Shown here piece after piece: positions 8,516 through 19,312 of a DNA stretch of 64,000 nucleotides (the stretch's first letter is position 1; each line of letters opens with the position of its first letter). The notes under the pieces are model-generated. The model made no database searches, was not told where the DNA came from, and was given only the letters and a program-made list of their open reading frames with translations. The stretch is from Isochrysis galbana (Eukaryota; Haptophyta; Isochrysidales; Isochrysidaceae). Position numbers and translations under genes: made by a program. The stretch is from assembly GCA_018136815.1 (NCBI GenBank), contig CM030943.1, forward strand, positions 1,169,975-1,233,974. The letters are read 5' to 3'.

Positions 8516-9973
8516 ATGAGCTCGACTAGAGCAGCGACAAGGCCTGAACCCCCAGTCACCCTGGCGGATACTACCCTTGACGAGATGGTAGCCGCCCTCA
8601 ACCAAGCCGCCATTGCGCCCGCTGCTTCTCATGCAGACAAACCTTGCGCAACCTTCGTGGGGAGGCGCAACAGTGTCAGAGTCACATCAAGCTACCAGCG
8701 TCAGAACACGCCAGAAGAGGAGCACCTCTTTCGGCCAGATGACACCATGACGAACTCCGCGTTCGAACTTTTGCGACAACGCGGAATGATGAGGAGCCAG
8801 CATGATCTCGCCAAGGTGGCGCAAGCCAGACCCTATCAGTTCGTGCATGCTTTGCTTTGGGATCCTGCGTGGTTTACTGCACAGCAAATCATGGACAGCG
8901 GCGGCCAAGCATCGCATGAACCGATAAAGAGCACACCGGTTCGGTCTGCACTCCCTGAGAATTATGTCCATTCTTCGTTCACACAGCGCTCAACAAGTAG
9001 TTGCCTTACTGTTGGCCTGCATGGGACAGATCTACCTCAGTCAAGGCTGGAGATTCCCCCAGAACAGCCTATCGTTCGTGGAGCCTCGGCCGCAGCTGTA
9101 GCCAGTATCCTCGCGGACCGCAATGCCGTGTATCCCTTGAGGAAGACAGTGTATGAGCTGGAGGCGGCAAGTCAGAGAAGACTCGTACGCCTCGACGCTA
9201 GAGGTGTTTTTACGCCGCGTACAAATGCTGCACGCGTCACCGCTGAGAAGAGAGCCAAACTGCGAAGACGCATCATTGAGCACCTCGATGGGGCACACCG
9301 TGACACGGTTCGCAAGCGCTTGGGTCTGCCACCACTCTGCGGACCACCGGAGCTGACGCGTGGGGCGACAGGTTCGAACGAAACTATTCAAGCATCAGAG
9401 GTTGCTCAGACCCAAAGTCTCCACGAGGATTCGGATGGCGCGCAACCAAATTACCAGCGGATCCTGAGAAAGTCAGGCAGCGCGGCGGCTGTTGGCAGTC
9501 GGCTGAGCACAGGAACCTTGGGCTCACGTCTTATTTCGGCAACTTCACCCGGCTCGAAAAGGCTACATGAGTTGCATCCGGATGGGGGGAGGGCGCGAGG
9601 GCAACGGCACAGCCGTAGACCTTCCGTGCCGTCTCACTCGAGTCGCAGAGAAACTCAAGGAGGCGAGCGTCCCGTCACTCTGGATTCAGCATCACCCGGT
9701 AGCGTGATGCATCTGAGCCGGAACTCGAACCAAAGGATACTTGGTACTGGGGAACGAACTGGGGATGCAGCGTTGCGCCAAACACGCATGATGGACACAA
9801 TCTCTGCGGACAGCTCGAGTGAATATCCAACTAGGGGCTTAAAAGATGGTGCTATGAGAGGCCTTAGCTATAGCGCAAGCGCAGTCACATTATCTCAGCC
9901 GAGCCGCTCAACATTCGAAAAAAGGCTCACCGCGATGCGTCGCACGCAATCCCAATCGAATGTGTTGATGTGA
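8516..9973 (+). CDS. hypothetical disordered protein
   Basis: Open frame of 485 aa from ATG 8516 (MSSTRAATRPEPPVTLADTT). It can be extended in frame to 8411, but that part is Cys/Phe-rich and unlike the rest. No recognisable domain. Residues about 75-140 (FRPDDTMTNSAFELLRQRGMM and following) and 190-280 (basic helical AEKRAKLRRRIIEHLDGAHRDTVRKRLGLPP) are the most protein-like parts. The last 170 residues are Ser/Arg/Gly-rich with SRR and SRRPS motifs that suit phosphorylation. It may be a cytoskeletal or scaffold protein of one lineage, but no function can be assigned. Followed by an AT-rich 3' flank. Confidence 0.65.
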   Translation: MSSTRAATRPEPPVTLADTTLDEMVAALNQAAIAPAASHADKPCATFVGRRNSVRVTSSYQRQNTPEEEHLFRPDDTMTNSAFELLRQRGMMRSQHDLAKVAQARPYQFVHALLWDPAWFTAQQIMDSGGQASHEPIKSTPVRSALPENYVHSSFTQRSTSSCLTVGLHGTDLPQSRLEIPPEQPIVRGASAAAVASILADRNAVYPLRKTVYELEAASQRRLVRLDARGVFTPRTNAARVTAEKRAKLRRRIIEHLDGAHRDTVRKRLGLPPLCGPPELTRGATGSNETIQASEVAQTQSLHEDSDGAQPNYQRILRKSGSAAAVGSRLSTGTLGSRLISATSPGSKRLHELHPDGGRARGQRHSRRPSVPSHSSRRETQGGERPVTLDSASPGSVMHLSRNSNQRILGTGERTGDAALRQTRMMDTISADSSSEYPTRGLKDGAMRGLSYSASAVTLSQPSRSTFEKRLTAMRRTQSQSNVLM

Positions 9974-11038
9974 GGAGTGATGAATGAGAATGAGCGGGTA
10001 TCACTAGGATGTGACATGTGAGAAGCCAATAGCCAATAGATCGAACTAAATAATGTGTGCGTCATAATACCTATACATGTCTTTGTGATGTAAAAGCTAA
10101 AAAAGATTAGTTTTCCTAATGGCATGTCTATCTATGTCCATGTTTGATACCTTGGGCATCGCCAAGTAGATCTGCAGATCATCCACATCTGCTTCTCCGG
10201 TTGCGTCCGAAGGGTCGTCTTCGTCGGACGTTGGGGCCAACGGCATCCCTACACACTGGCGCGCACCGCGGCGAACAGTTTCGCCGCCATGTGCGGAGGA
10301 GCAAGTGGGGGGGGGGGGGGGGACAATGATGCGGGAGGGGGGGCGATATTCATAGCAGGGGGTGCTAAAACAAAACTTCGGAGAGCACCTACTATCTAGT
10401 TATATTATATACTACTATCTGGATAACAAGGAGCTCAGAGGAGCTAATAGTATCTAACAAGTTAGTGCTTCAGAGCTAATAGTATCTAACAAGTTAGCAA
10501 ATTTCACGAATAGTTTCTAACTAGATAGCCCCAAACCGAACCTATTCCACACCCTATCACGAAGGTCGAATCGGGCAAACGCCCGATTTGGCATTTCTAC
10601 GTCTACACGGACACTTCCGCCTTGGGGCATCGCTTCCCTCGAAACTTCCACGTGACTCTCGATGACGGAGAGAGTTTCAACCTAGACTACGCGGTCCGTC
10701 CGTACTTCGGTTGAATGCGTGACCCCTGAGGGAGAGATAGCCATTCATGGCACCCCCGGGGGATGCAAAGGATACGACAAGCCGTGAGCTATCTCTTTCT
10801 TGCGCAAAAACCAAGTCAGCTTTCGCCAATGTACCTGCGAGCAGGACAAGGCGAAAGCGCGAAAGCGGAGCAACGCAAGCGTCAAAGGGACGATAGCAAC
10901 GCCATGGACTACAGGGCCCTCATGGGACTTGGAGCGGCGGCCGGCACCATGCCGCCGATTCATGGCGGGAGAATGCAAGAACAATCGCATGAAAGGACGG
11001 CAAATCGTCCAATGCTCATCCAGCCATGACATCCCCGG
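9974..11038. other. intergenic: G run, direct repeats, ORF fragments of a repeat family
   Basis: 10308-10321 is a run of G. A 24-25 bp direct repeat (GAGCTAATAGTATCTAACAA...) lies at about 10441-10498. 10560-10714 has an open frame ending FPRNFHVTLDDGESFNLDYAVR, related to FPRKLLLNIENKVVPVNYAVR near 40205-40270, so both look like pieces of one mobile ORF. At 10900-11030 a CCCH-like pattern (CRRFMAGEC...C...H) can be read. No intact gene. Confidence 0.45.
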
Positions 11039-11326
11039 ATGTTGGGTAAAGGACACCTCTCCACCGTGCGTCCGTCCGATGCGGATCTCGACGACGAGGC
11101 CTTCGACATGATCTGTCGCGTGCTCGAGGCTGGAGCGTGTCGGAGGACCCAGACGCTCATGCTCGACCGCAACCGGATCGGCCCGGTGGGCGTGCAGCGC
11201 CTATGCAAGCTCGCGCGGAGCTTTCGGCTGTCGTCGGTGGACCTCTCATGCAACCCGATTGGCGCGGAGAGCCAGCCAATACTCTCACAGCTGAGGAAGC
11301 TCAAGGTGCAGGTCACCCTGCTGTGA
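11039..11326 (+). CDS. leucine-rich-repeat (ribonuclease-inhibitor type) fragment
   Basis: 95 aa. The segment TLMLDRNRIGPVGVQRLCKLA followed by LSSVDLSCNPIGAESQPILSQL shows two consecutive RI-type LRR units (LxLxxNxIGxxGxxxL). RI-type LRR proteins usually have many units and act in protein binding. This is too short to be a whole protein. It is either the last exon of a gene whose 5' part was displaced by the repeats upstream, or a remnant. The ATG at 11039 is only the first in frame. Confidence 0.5.
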   Translation: MLGKGHLSTVRPSDADLDDEAFDMICRVLEAGACRRTQTLMLDRNRIGPVGVQRLCKLARSFRLSSVDLSCNPIGAESQPILSQLRKLKVQVTLL

Positions 11327-11775
11327 TCACGATGCTATCGAGTGTGTGTGTGTGGGGGGGGGGGGGGGGGGCGGAGAGGGGGGTCGAATACTCTAGTAAA
11401 TATAATATGCATCTATGCGGGGGTATAATTTCTCCCGTGTTCGGGTGGTGCACTGGAACACTGGGACTTTTGATGGCCCGCACCTTTCGGCCGCCCTGGT
11501 CACTGCGATGGTGCCGGGGCGAACATCCGCACGACCTTCACTACTCTAAATCGTTAGGGGCAAGAATGAGTAGCCACGCAATGCCGTGAAAAGACGGGAA
11601 GACGGGAAAGCGAGGGCGTAGAGGATAGAAGATAGCTTATTGAAGTATTAATAGGCAATGTGGACCGCACATGCACATGTGTCCGCACGACAATCGCTGC
11701 ATATGCTACTACGAGTACAACAGCCCATGCCCCCAAGCCACTTAATCAACAGGATCATCTGAATCGCTTTGAGAG
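11327..11775. other. intergenic
   Basis: G run at 11352-11371. The remainder is probably the 3' flank of the LRR fragment (+) and the 3' UTR of the sulfotransferase (-). Nothing else seen. Confidence 0.4.
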
Positions 11776-13102
11776 TCACCAAAAGCAATTCACACATCGA
11801 CCCCTCCTCCCATAGATCGGCTGGTACTTTTGTGAAAACTTTTGCCGTTCGCGATCTTCTGGTGTGATCACCGCTTGCAGAGCTGATTCTCCCTCTGCCA
11901 TCCATCGCCGGGTGCTCCAGCTCGTACGCTCTGGCGTGGCACTCACCAAATCACAGTTTGTACTCTTTATGCCAAGTCCGCGACGCTGCTCTCCGCGCAA
12001 CCATAGGGGATGCGACCGAAATGAGTCGAAATCAACCGTTACACTAAGGTTGCCTCGGTTGTACTCCACGCCATGGGCAGCCGCGTATGATCGAAGAAGC
12101 GGTGCCTGAAAGTCGCGCCAGACGTCCTGCTTGATCTTGCAGATCATATCGCGCTCGTCGAAATGCGGCCGGAGATCAGGGCGATTGCGATACTTCCGTA
12201 GCTCTCGGGTGCGCCCTGCGGAGCATGTCCAGCCGCCTTCGCGTTTATCCACCTTGTTCTGCGACCTGAAAGAGCACCAGCTGTCAATACGAAGGTGCAC
12301 AGCCCTAGATCTCTGGAAAAAAGCAATGGTGCCACGTCAAGCGCAGACAAATACAAGGTGAGCATGTGGGACGAAACGGAGAGTACAATGTGAGCTCAAG
12401 GGTACTACTTGTAGTAGGGATCTAGACAGCGACCACCGTGAGTCACCTGAAGACGTCGATGCAGTTTCGCGCCATGAAGGCCACGAGCAGTCCTGGCCAT
12501 ACCGGAAGTAGATGAAGATCTTTAGTACTCATAGGGGACTGAATCACAGCTCGCTCACCCCTCACCCGCAGATAAGCAAAGGTGCGCTGCAAAGCGCGGA
12601 GAGTGTCATTGCCACCAGTGATTGGGTGCCTTTCATCGAAAAGCGTGTAATTGAGCTGCATGGCAAGCGCGCATGCGGCCCAAGTAGTCCCTGAACGCTG
12701 CGGTCCAGTGACTAGAATGACGTCATAACGCTCAAACGGCACAGCATCCCATTTCTCCACCTCATCGTAGAGGGGATAGACTCGTCGTAGAAGTGATCGG
12801 TAGGCTTGGCTCACATCTGGTGTTGGCATGCTTCGCGCAAGCTGGCTCAAGCGAGACTCTGCTTCTAAGCTTCGTGAGAAGCGTCCCTCAGGCTCTTGCT
12901 GAGGCGCCCCGCGCTCGGCAGTTGACCTGAGTAGCGGAGCGGCTGCGTGCGATCCGCCTTCCCCAAGCGCTACAAATGTCGTGCTCAGGATGGCTGGATG
13001 GGACAGCGAGCTGGAATGGCAAGCGGAAGGAGCAGTAAGGCGGCCGATGAGTACGCCCACGGCAAAGAGACCGATCGGGGCTAGCCGCATGCTCAGGCCC
13101 AT
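11776..13102 (-). CDS. Golgi-type sulfotransferase, two exons
   Basis: Exons 13102-12447 and 12265-11776, with a GT-AG intron 12446-12266 splitting an Arg codon; 381 aa. The N terminus (MGLSMRLAPIGLFAVGVLIGRL) is a short cytosolic tail plus one membrane span, as in type II Golgi enzymes. TGPQRSGTTW at residues 132-141 is the 5'-phosphosulfate loop that binds PAPS. FMARNCIDVFRSQNKV across the splice fits the 3'-phosphate-binding region (R...S). The family transfers sulfate to glycans or other acceptors in the lumen; the acceptor cannot be told from sequence. An ATG further upstream (13192 frame) was rejected because it adds an Arg-rich stretch before the anchor. Confidence 0.85.
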
Positions 13103-14071
13103 CGCCCGGCTGGCGCAGCTCGCCGTCGGCGCGCGGCCGAGCGGCCCCACGCGCTCTCGCGCCTCCTCGCCCGCCTGCCTCTTGTCTCTCACTCAACTTC
13201 TGTGTTTCCCCTTTTTTTACCTTTTCACACCGACCCACACACATATGATGAAAGAACAGCTGTGTGATCATGTGTGCATGAATGAAAAAAAATGTGTGAA
13301 GATTCTGGGCTACTTTCTCACCTTAAATAAGAATAATGTTGAGCATGAGCGCCGCTTCTCTCACTAGCCTTGCACCAACACGCCAAGCCACGACGCACAT
13401 GACCGCACAAAATCCCAAGGCACAAGCGGCACAGACAAAAACAAAACTATAAGTACAAGTACAAGCAGTACAAGAGTACAAGTACTTGATTGTACCTCCC
13501 CCCTTGCAGCTCGCAGGCCCCCGGCTCCCGTTAGAACTCCCCACAAGCTCATTGGGTGAAGACCCAGTTAGTCGTCAACATACAACATGTATTGAAGACT
13601 TTCCAGAGAAAAGCACCGGCACCGGGGGGGGGGGGGCACGAGGCGCCTCCGCACAGTGGTGTTTTGAGGTGGGGGGGCGCCCTCGGCGGGGGGCCCGAAG
13701 GAGAGGGGAGTCGCGGCGGCGCGCTCCATCGCGTCTAAGTATAAACTTAGTTGGGGTTGGCTAGGATACAACATGAATTATTTTATTTATCAAGAGTTTT
13801 TTCAGTCATTGCTGCGCTAACTAGCTCGTAGCTCCAACTCGCTACACATAGTTGCTTTGGGCGATATGGATGGGCTATCGCTATGGCCATTCTATGACTC
13901 GGCCGACTGACGCCCGATGCAAGCCGCGGCAGAGAAGCACGGGCATCCCGAGTCCAACAGTCAGATTCTCGTCTTCACTCTGCACGAGCACACCTTCACA
14001 CCCTCTCGGCCAACCACAAGGAGCATCTAGCATTAGCTCTCACTCACTTCCCCCACCTCTTGCCCCCTCTC
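13103..14071. repeat. intergenic with SINE-like (-) and GC-rich R1 repeats
   Basis: 13298-13315 repeats GAAGATTCTGGGCTACT, also at 27152-27168. 13340-13470 on the minus strand is a SINE-like 3' end with hairpin. 13490-13790 is a GC-rich repeat ending in the palindrome CTAAGTATAAACTTAG and GTTGGCTAGGATACAACAT; its GC-rich part recurs inverted at 38640-38770. 13800-14071 shows nothing. Confidence 0.6.
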
Positions 14072-15052
14072 CTAAATCCCACTTAGACAATCCCATAAAT
14101 GTGCAGGTGTCCATCGCGTGCAACGCACCGGTGATGAGTCCCCTCTAGGCAGAACGATCAGCGTAGGTAGAGACCCCAAAACATCGAAACGGCGTGCCCA
14201 GCCCACTCTCAATGAATCCTCACGAGCTCCATGCAAGTATACGACCCCGAGTCCAAACTTTGTCGCAAATGAGACTGATAGGGCTCTGAGCACCGCAGGA
14301 GTTGGAGCTCGTTCCGTCTTATTAACGAATGCAATAACCTGTCGAATCTCACGCTCCTCTGTCTGTCTTTCAAACTCCGCCCACGAATGCTCGTCGTCCA
14401 GAGATGCCGCGAGATTGGGCATTAGCTTCGTTGCAAAAGAGATCAGATCGTCTAGCTGCCGGCTTCCCCTGTACTCTATGGCCATCCAACGCGCAAGATG
14501 TTCGCCCGGCTGGCCAGGCGGTAAGAGCGCAAAAATAGAGGGCGTGCTATTCACGCCGCGAAGCTCTTCGGGCATCTCAGGAAGTGCGTCCGCGTCCCAG
14601 TACGCAACGCCGATCATCGGAGACATCCTCACACCTAGCAGATTCCACGTGGGCGCCAGCTGCTGGCAGAAGCCGCAGCTCGCCCTACAAATGTTGATCA
14701 TCCAGAGCGAGGGCTGCGCACCGCAGAAGCTGGTCGGCGCGATCAGGTCTGAGAGCCCCGTCCTCACCTGCAGCAGGTAGTCGGACATCCGGCCGGCGCG
14801 TCCACGCGGCGCCTGTGGCTCAGAAGTAGACAGGAGGAGAAATCTGAATTACTGGTACTACTAGCATTATTTTTTAGTGATGCCCTGTGTCCGTGAGGGA
14901 TATTCATAAAGTACGAGTACTACACCCTCACAGATCACAGAGGAGGAGCCGGTCCAATCGGAGGAGTAATAATATGACTCAGGATTAGTACCATATCGCC
15001 ACTGCACCATCGCGGTGACCAGGGTGGCCGGGAGCAGCAGCAGCTTCGCCAT
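14072..15052 (-). CDS. secreted thioredoxin-like protein with CGFC motif
   Basis: Proposed exons 15052-15008 (signal peptide MAKLLLLPATLVTAM) and 14812-14072, with a GT-AG intron 15007-14813 in phase 0; 261 aa. Exon 2 alone is one open frame. It holds WMINICRASCGFCQQLAPTW (active site CGFC, residues 61-64) followed by GVAYWDADALPEMPEELRGVNSTPSIFAL, matching the thioredoxin fold with the cis-Pro before SIF. A second, weaker domain follows (QVIAFVNKTERAP... SVSFATKFGLGVVYLHG) that resembles a redox-inactive thioredoxin repeat, as in PDI or ERdj5-like proteins. Role: disulfide chemistry in the ER is likely. Exon 1 is inferred from the signal peptide and splice sites. Confidence 0.75.
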
Positions 15053-16975
15053 CGCTCAAAGTCGCGTTCCGTCAAAAGAGGGCCAGGTGATTTTTTTGTC
15101 ATCCATATACTCTTGTTTTCTTTTTAGGTAGCCACACTAATTTTAGTGGTACAAAGCTAATCACGCTCCCCCCCCCCGCTCCTCTCAACACGCGGTGACT
15201 CCTAGCTACGCGGGCTGAGTTTTCATCTTCTTCGTATTTTTCTCACATCCCTCTTCCTCGATCCTATTCCTATTGTCAACGTCGTTCTCCTGGCAGGCGA
15301 CGATGTCGCTTGGCTGATCTTGGATGGCGAGGTCCGTGATGCGTGAGAGGATGTCGCTTGGCCGGTTCTCCATGTAGAGTTTGCCAGCTGCTCGGCGCAC
15401 TTGCACCATACTAAGTTTATTAATACTTGGTTGCCCCATGGGGGGGCACGAGTCCCCCCCTCTCTCCACTCCTCCCCTGCCATGGGGGAGGAACCACTCA
15501 TCCTCCTGGCACGCCTGATGGCTTGCCAGGAGGCCACTGCCCTACTGACCCACTCCCTTCCCCACAGGATCGCCCCATTCGCCCATCCTGGCCCCTCGTG
15601 ACCAGCCCATTGCTCCAACCCCCCCTCCCCCCCTGGTCGACAGGCAGACAGGTGCAGAGTGGGGGCCCCAGAGGCTCAGGAGCGCCAGCGAGGGGGAGGC
15701 AGGGGAGGCCAGGGCCCAGCCCCAGCCTCCTCTGCCCCCTGAGCTGGCCTCCAGGAGCCTCCAGGGGCCGCCAGAGGGCAGCTGGAGGCCGGCCGCAGGC
15801 GCGCCATCGCGCGTGCCGCAGGAGAGGGGAGAGAGAGCGCGGAGAAGGGGGGGGGCGGAGCGAGAGCTCCGCCCACCGGAAAATCGGTAAGTCCCGCTCC
15901 TGTTTACAGGATAAGTCGGGACAGAGTCGGCCGCCCACTCGGAGACACAGGAGGAAGGGGGGGAAAGATCACCGGGGGGGGCGCGGGCCACCGGAGCATA
16001 TCTAAGCCCTTCACCCCTATCCCCCTAGTAGTGCACGGGGGGAGCCGCCTTATGGCGGGGGGAGAAGGGCCGGGGGAGTGGGGGTGTAGAAAGTATGCTA
16101 CGTGCTACGTGTAGTAGGTAGTGGTTCCATTCGCCGCGAGTGCGGTAAGAATATTAGAAGGTTTTTTTCTCGGCGCACTTGCACCATGGGATTCGTTTCA
16201 GCGTACGCGACCGCCATGATGTATTCCATCCACCGGCAACCAAAGGATTTAGGTCGTTTGCCTTCATTTGGTACCCCTCGTTTCCAAATACGCGATGCGG
16301 GGCCACCACGAGGGAGTCCCAATCCTAGGGGTGGGACTCCCAAGTGCGTAAAGGGAGGCCATCTTGGACTTGTTTGTACGACGAAATCCCCGAAGGGTCT
16401 TGGCACGTCCTCGAAGGCAAGTTCTGAACCAACGGCGACCCTCCTCCTTCACGGCGGCGTTGTCGTCGCGCGTTCGGCCGCTTGCATCTTGCATCCTTTC
16501 TTTTTCGATCGCTTCGATGTAGGGAATCATCTCACTGATAGTCGGCCCAATGGTAACCTCGGATCCGTCACCAGCAGTGGACCAGAGAGATTGCACAAGG
16601 GACTGGCAGCATCGTGAGAGAAAGAGAAAGCGACAGGCAGCTAAACAAGGATAATAGATTCGAACACTCAGGGCCACCTTGGGACAGAAAACCAAGCAAA
16701 ACACCAGGGGTCCCCAATCTGCACCTGTCTGCCTGTCGAACAGGGGGGGAGGGGGGGTTGGAGCGATGGGCTGGCCACGACAGGCCAGGACGCGCGAGGC
16801 AGGCAAGCCTGCCAGTGAGAGAGTGGGTCAGCAGGGCAGTCTGCTCCTAGCAAGCCATCAGGCATGCCAGGAGCATGGGTGGTTCCTCCCCCATGGCAGG
16901 GGAGGAGTGGAGAGAGGGGGGGGCTCGTGCCCCCCCATGGGCGAACTAAGTATAAACTTAGTTGGGCGGGGCTTA
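15053..16975. repeat. repeat-only stretch: K1, block B, R1 repeats, LINE tail
   Basis: 15058-15090 K1 word. 15215-15408 block B (minus-strand frame ending ITDLAIQDQPSDIVACQE... KKTKKMKTQPA), repeated at 39530-39720. 15410-16000 R1 repeat beginning with the palindromic hairpin. 16020-16165 LINE 3' end (GTAAGAATATTAGAAGGTTTTTTT) placed directly against block B sequence (CTCGGCGCACTTGCACCAT, 16170-16188). 16720-16965 R1 in the other orientation, ending AACTAAGTATAAACTTAGTT. No host gene. Confidence 0.65.
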
Positions 16976-17547
16976 GTTAGGCGGCAGTGTGAGCCCAAGG
17001 GTTGGTTGCATAGCGGACGCACGCTTCGAGCTTGCGCTTCGGGAGCCACTTTGTCAGGAAGTCGGCGGCCATGTGCTCGGTGCTGACGTGGCGAAGGGCT
17101 ACCTCGTGGGCCGCCACCCTCTGAAGGAGGGTGTGGTAGCGACGCATAAAGTGGCGGGCGCGGCTCGGGGCGGAGCGGAGGGAGCCAATGCGCATGTTGG
17201 CCAGGTTGTCGGTGGCGACGAGCGTGGGGCCATCGAGGGGGAAGCCGAGGGCGCGGAGGACCTCGCGAGCGTAGGAGACGCACTCGGCGGCCTTGCTTGA
17301 GGCAATGGCTTCGGCCTCCATGGAGGAGTCGAGAACGAGGGCGAGCTTCTTCGTCTGGTGGAGGATGGCGCCGACGCCGAAAGTGAGGAGGACGCCGTAG
17401 ATGTTGCGGTCGCCCCAGGTGGCGTCGGCGAGGGCTTCGAGTTGGGCGGGTGCTGGCTCTGAGAGATCTACGTAGGCGGCGATGGCGGCCGTGAAGCGCG
17501 GGGAGTGGGAGAGACCTAGTCGCCTGCCAGCAGAACGACATTGACAC
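16976..17547 (-). mobile_element. Ty1/copia-type RNase H fragment (broken fossil)
   Basis: The minus strand encodes a run typical of the end of copia polyproteins: LEALADATWGDRNIYG, then SSMEAEAIASSKAAECVSYA, VATDNLANMRIG, and HVSTEHMAADFLTKWLP. This is the RNase H plus C-terminal tail of Ty1/copia pol. Only this piece remains; no LTR pair was found around it. It abuts on the right (17521-17604, plus strand) a block B C-terminal piece (ACQQNDIDTIHRIEDAEKE...). Broken; age unknown. Confidence 0.8.
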
Positions 17548-17604
17548 TATCCACAGGATCGAGGACGCGGAGAAGGAGAAGAAGACGAAGAAGATGAAGA
17601 TTTA

Positions 17605-18517
17605 AGGCTGCCTTACCTGCCTGACGGGTTTTATGAAAATTGCGTTCTGAAAGCGCGCGGCGCGATGTGTTCACCGTAGATATTAAAAGTCAGCAATCGG
17701 GCCTGTGGACAGCCTGTGGACATTGTTGTATAAATAAATGACTATGGACATTTGATGGCTCCATTCGATTGATGTCCCATGCTTGACGGAACGATACCTG
17801 AGGGGCGAGAGCTGCCGCTCCCCCCTCCCCTCCCTCTTCCCTTTTCCTCCTCTCTTCCCTGCGGCCCTGGCCCATGGCGCGCGCCTGCGGCCCCTCTTCA
17901 GACCCCCCAAGTGGCCTGCAAGGGCCTGGGAGCACAGCTCAGGCTCAGGGCTCAGGGGGCAAGTGAGGCTGGGGCATGGCATGGCCCTATGGCCCTGGCC
18001 CCTCCTGCCTCTCCTTCGCTGGCGCTCCGCGCCCCTACAGGTCGGCTGGAGCTGGCTGGGGGGTCCTAATCAAGGGGGCCCAGGGGGAGGAGGGGCTGGT
18101 CAGAGCGAAAGGCTGGCCACGACAGGCCAGGGCCAGGGCGGGCGAATCAGGCGAGCCTATAGCCTGTGGGGAGGGGAGTGGGTCGGAAGGGCGGTGTGTG
18201 TGTGCGCGCTCCTGGCGCAAGCCACAAGCCATAGGGCATGCCAGGAGGATGGGTGGTTCCTTCCCCACAGCGGGGGAGGAGTGGAGAGGAGGGGGGCTCG
18301 TCCCCTCCCCATGGGCGAACTAAGAATAAACGTACTACTAGTTGATATCTAGTAGTATGACTTCCTATGCTCAATCATCTTGTCATCTATCTCTGCTATG
18401 TCCCAATGATTACGACCACCGAGCGAAGGTCCGTCCTCCTCCTCCTATTGGAACTAGATGCAGACATCAAAGACAGACAGACAACATTACAGCAACATGT
18501 TGACGTGCCCTTCCAGG
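17605..18517. repeat. R1 repeat and flanks
   Basis: 17770-18345 is an R1 repeat preceded by TTGACGGAACGATACCT (also at 43737-43752). Its hairpin end at 18318-18350 has diverged. 18346-18517 may be the 3' UTR of the minus-strand desaturase. No gene. Confidence 0.6.
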
Positions 18518-19312
18518 TCACTGCACATTCTTCTTGCCGCCTGGCACCTCATACGGCACATATGTACCCATCAGGCGGTCCCAAAACATCACGTACTGCG
18601 CAAAGTTCTTGTTGGGCTTTCTGTGATGCATCTCATGGGCACCTGACGCGTAGTCAATCCCCAGAACACGGAACTGCAGATCGGAGCCCGTGTGATTGAA
18701 AATCGCCCCCAGTGCTTTGATTACGAGGTGTGCCAGAATAGCGGCGGCATGCAAGCCTGTCGTCCTCGCAGTAATATGGAGTGCTGTCCAGTGCAAGCTC
18801 ATTGCAATCATCTGTTCGAACGGATGCTCGTTGGCACCGTCGACGTAGCCGCGGGATGGGAAGGTGTTACGATGATGGTGTTTGTGCACATATTTATACA
18901 CCGCGGGCAGGTGCATGAGCCGATGGATCGGAGCGTACAGCATGTCGTCGCAAACGAGGATCATCCACATAGCGCCCACAGTGTTGAGGAGCCCAAGGCT
19001 CTCGGGCGTGCGGTCGACGAGGAGCGAGTGCCATCCAAAGAAGACCAGATTGGCTGCGAATATGAACTCGATGAACGAGTTGACGAAGAGGTACACCAAG
19101 TCTCGCGAATCGACTGGGTGCTGGTATGGCTGGGTGGGGCCCTCCCGAGAGGGCAGCTTGGGTAGCAGAGAGCAGATGAGGTGGGCGATGGACTCGAGGC
19201 CGACGAAGATGGCCAGCCGCATCGTCACGTACAGCCAGAGCAGTGTGCCAGCGCTCAGCCCCCACGGGTTAAGCAGCGCGCCTAGGGCGCCAGCCAAGGA
19301 CGATGCTTCCAT
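18518..19312 (-). CDS. sterol desaturase / fatty acid hydroxylase superfamily protein
   Basis: 264 aa, intronless, from ATG 19312. It has the three His clusters of membrane di-iron hydroxylases: HRLMH (130-134), HKHHH (143-147) and HEMHH (226-230), plus FNHTG (206-209) between them. Membrane segments lie at about 20-48, 72-95, 103-122 and 178-205. Members such as C-4 sterol methyl oxidase, C-5 sterol desaturase and carotenoid hydroxylases act in the ER or plastid with O2 and electron donors; the substrate cannot be told. The frame is open upstream to 19378 but lacks an ATG there. A 200-bp CT-rich tract (19390-19590) lies upstream. Confidence 0.88.
   Translation of the reverse strand: MEASSLAGALGALLNPWGLSAGTLLWLYVTMRLAIFVGLESIAHLICSLLPKLPSREGPTQPYQHPVDSRDLVYLFVNSFIEFIFAANLVFFGWHSLLVDRTPESLGLLNTVGAMWMILVCDDMLYAPIHRLMHLPAVYKYVHKHHHRNTFPSRGYVDGANEHPFEQMIAMSLHWTALHITARTTGLHAAAILAHLVIKALGAIFNHTGSDLQFRVLGIDYASGAHEMHHRKPNKNFAQYVMFWDRLMGTYVPYEVPGGKKNVQ

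Noticed and set aside
15427-16005. Pro/Gly/Arg-rich frames over R1 repeats (also at 17783, 25475, 33473)
   Set aside because: Open only because of GC-rich composition; the frames are not conserved between repeat copies.
16858-17547. 229-aa Arg/Pro/His-rich minus-strand frame
   Set aside because: Shadow frame of the copia RNase H fragment.
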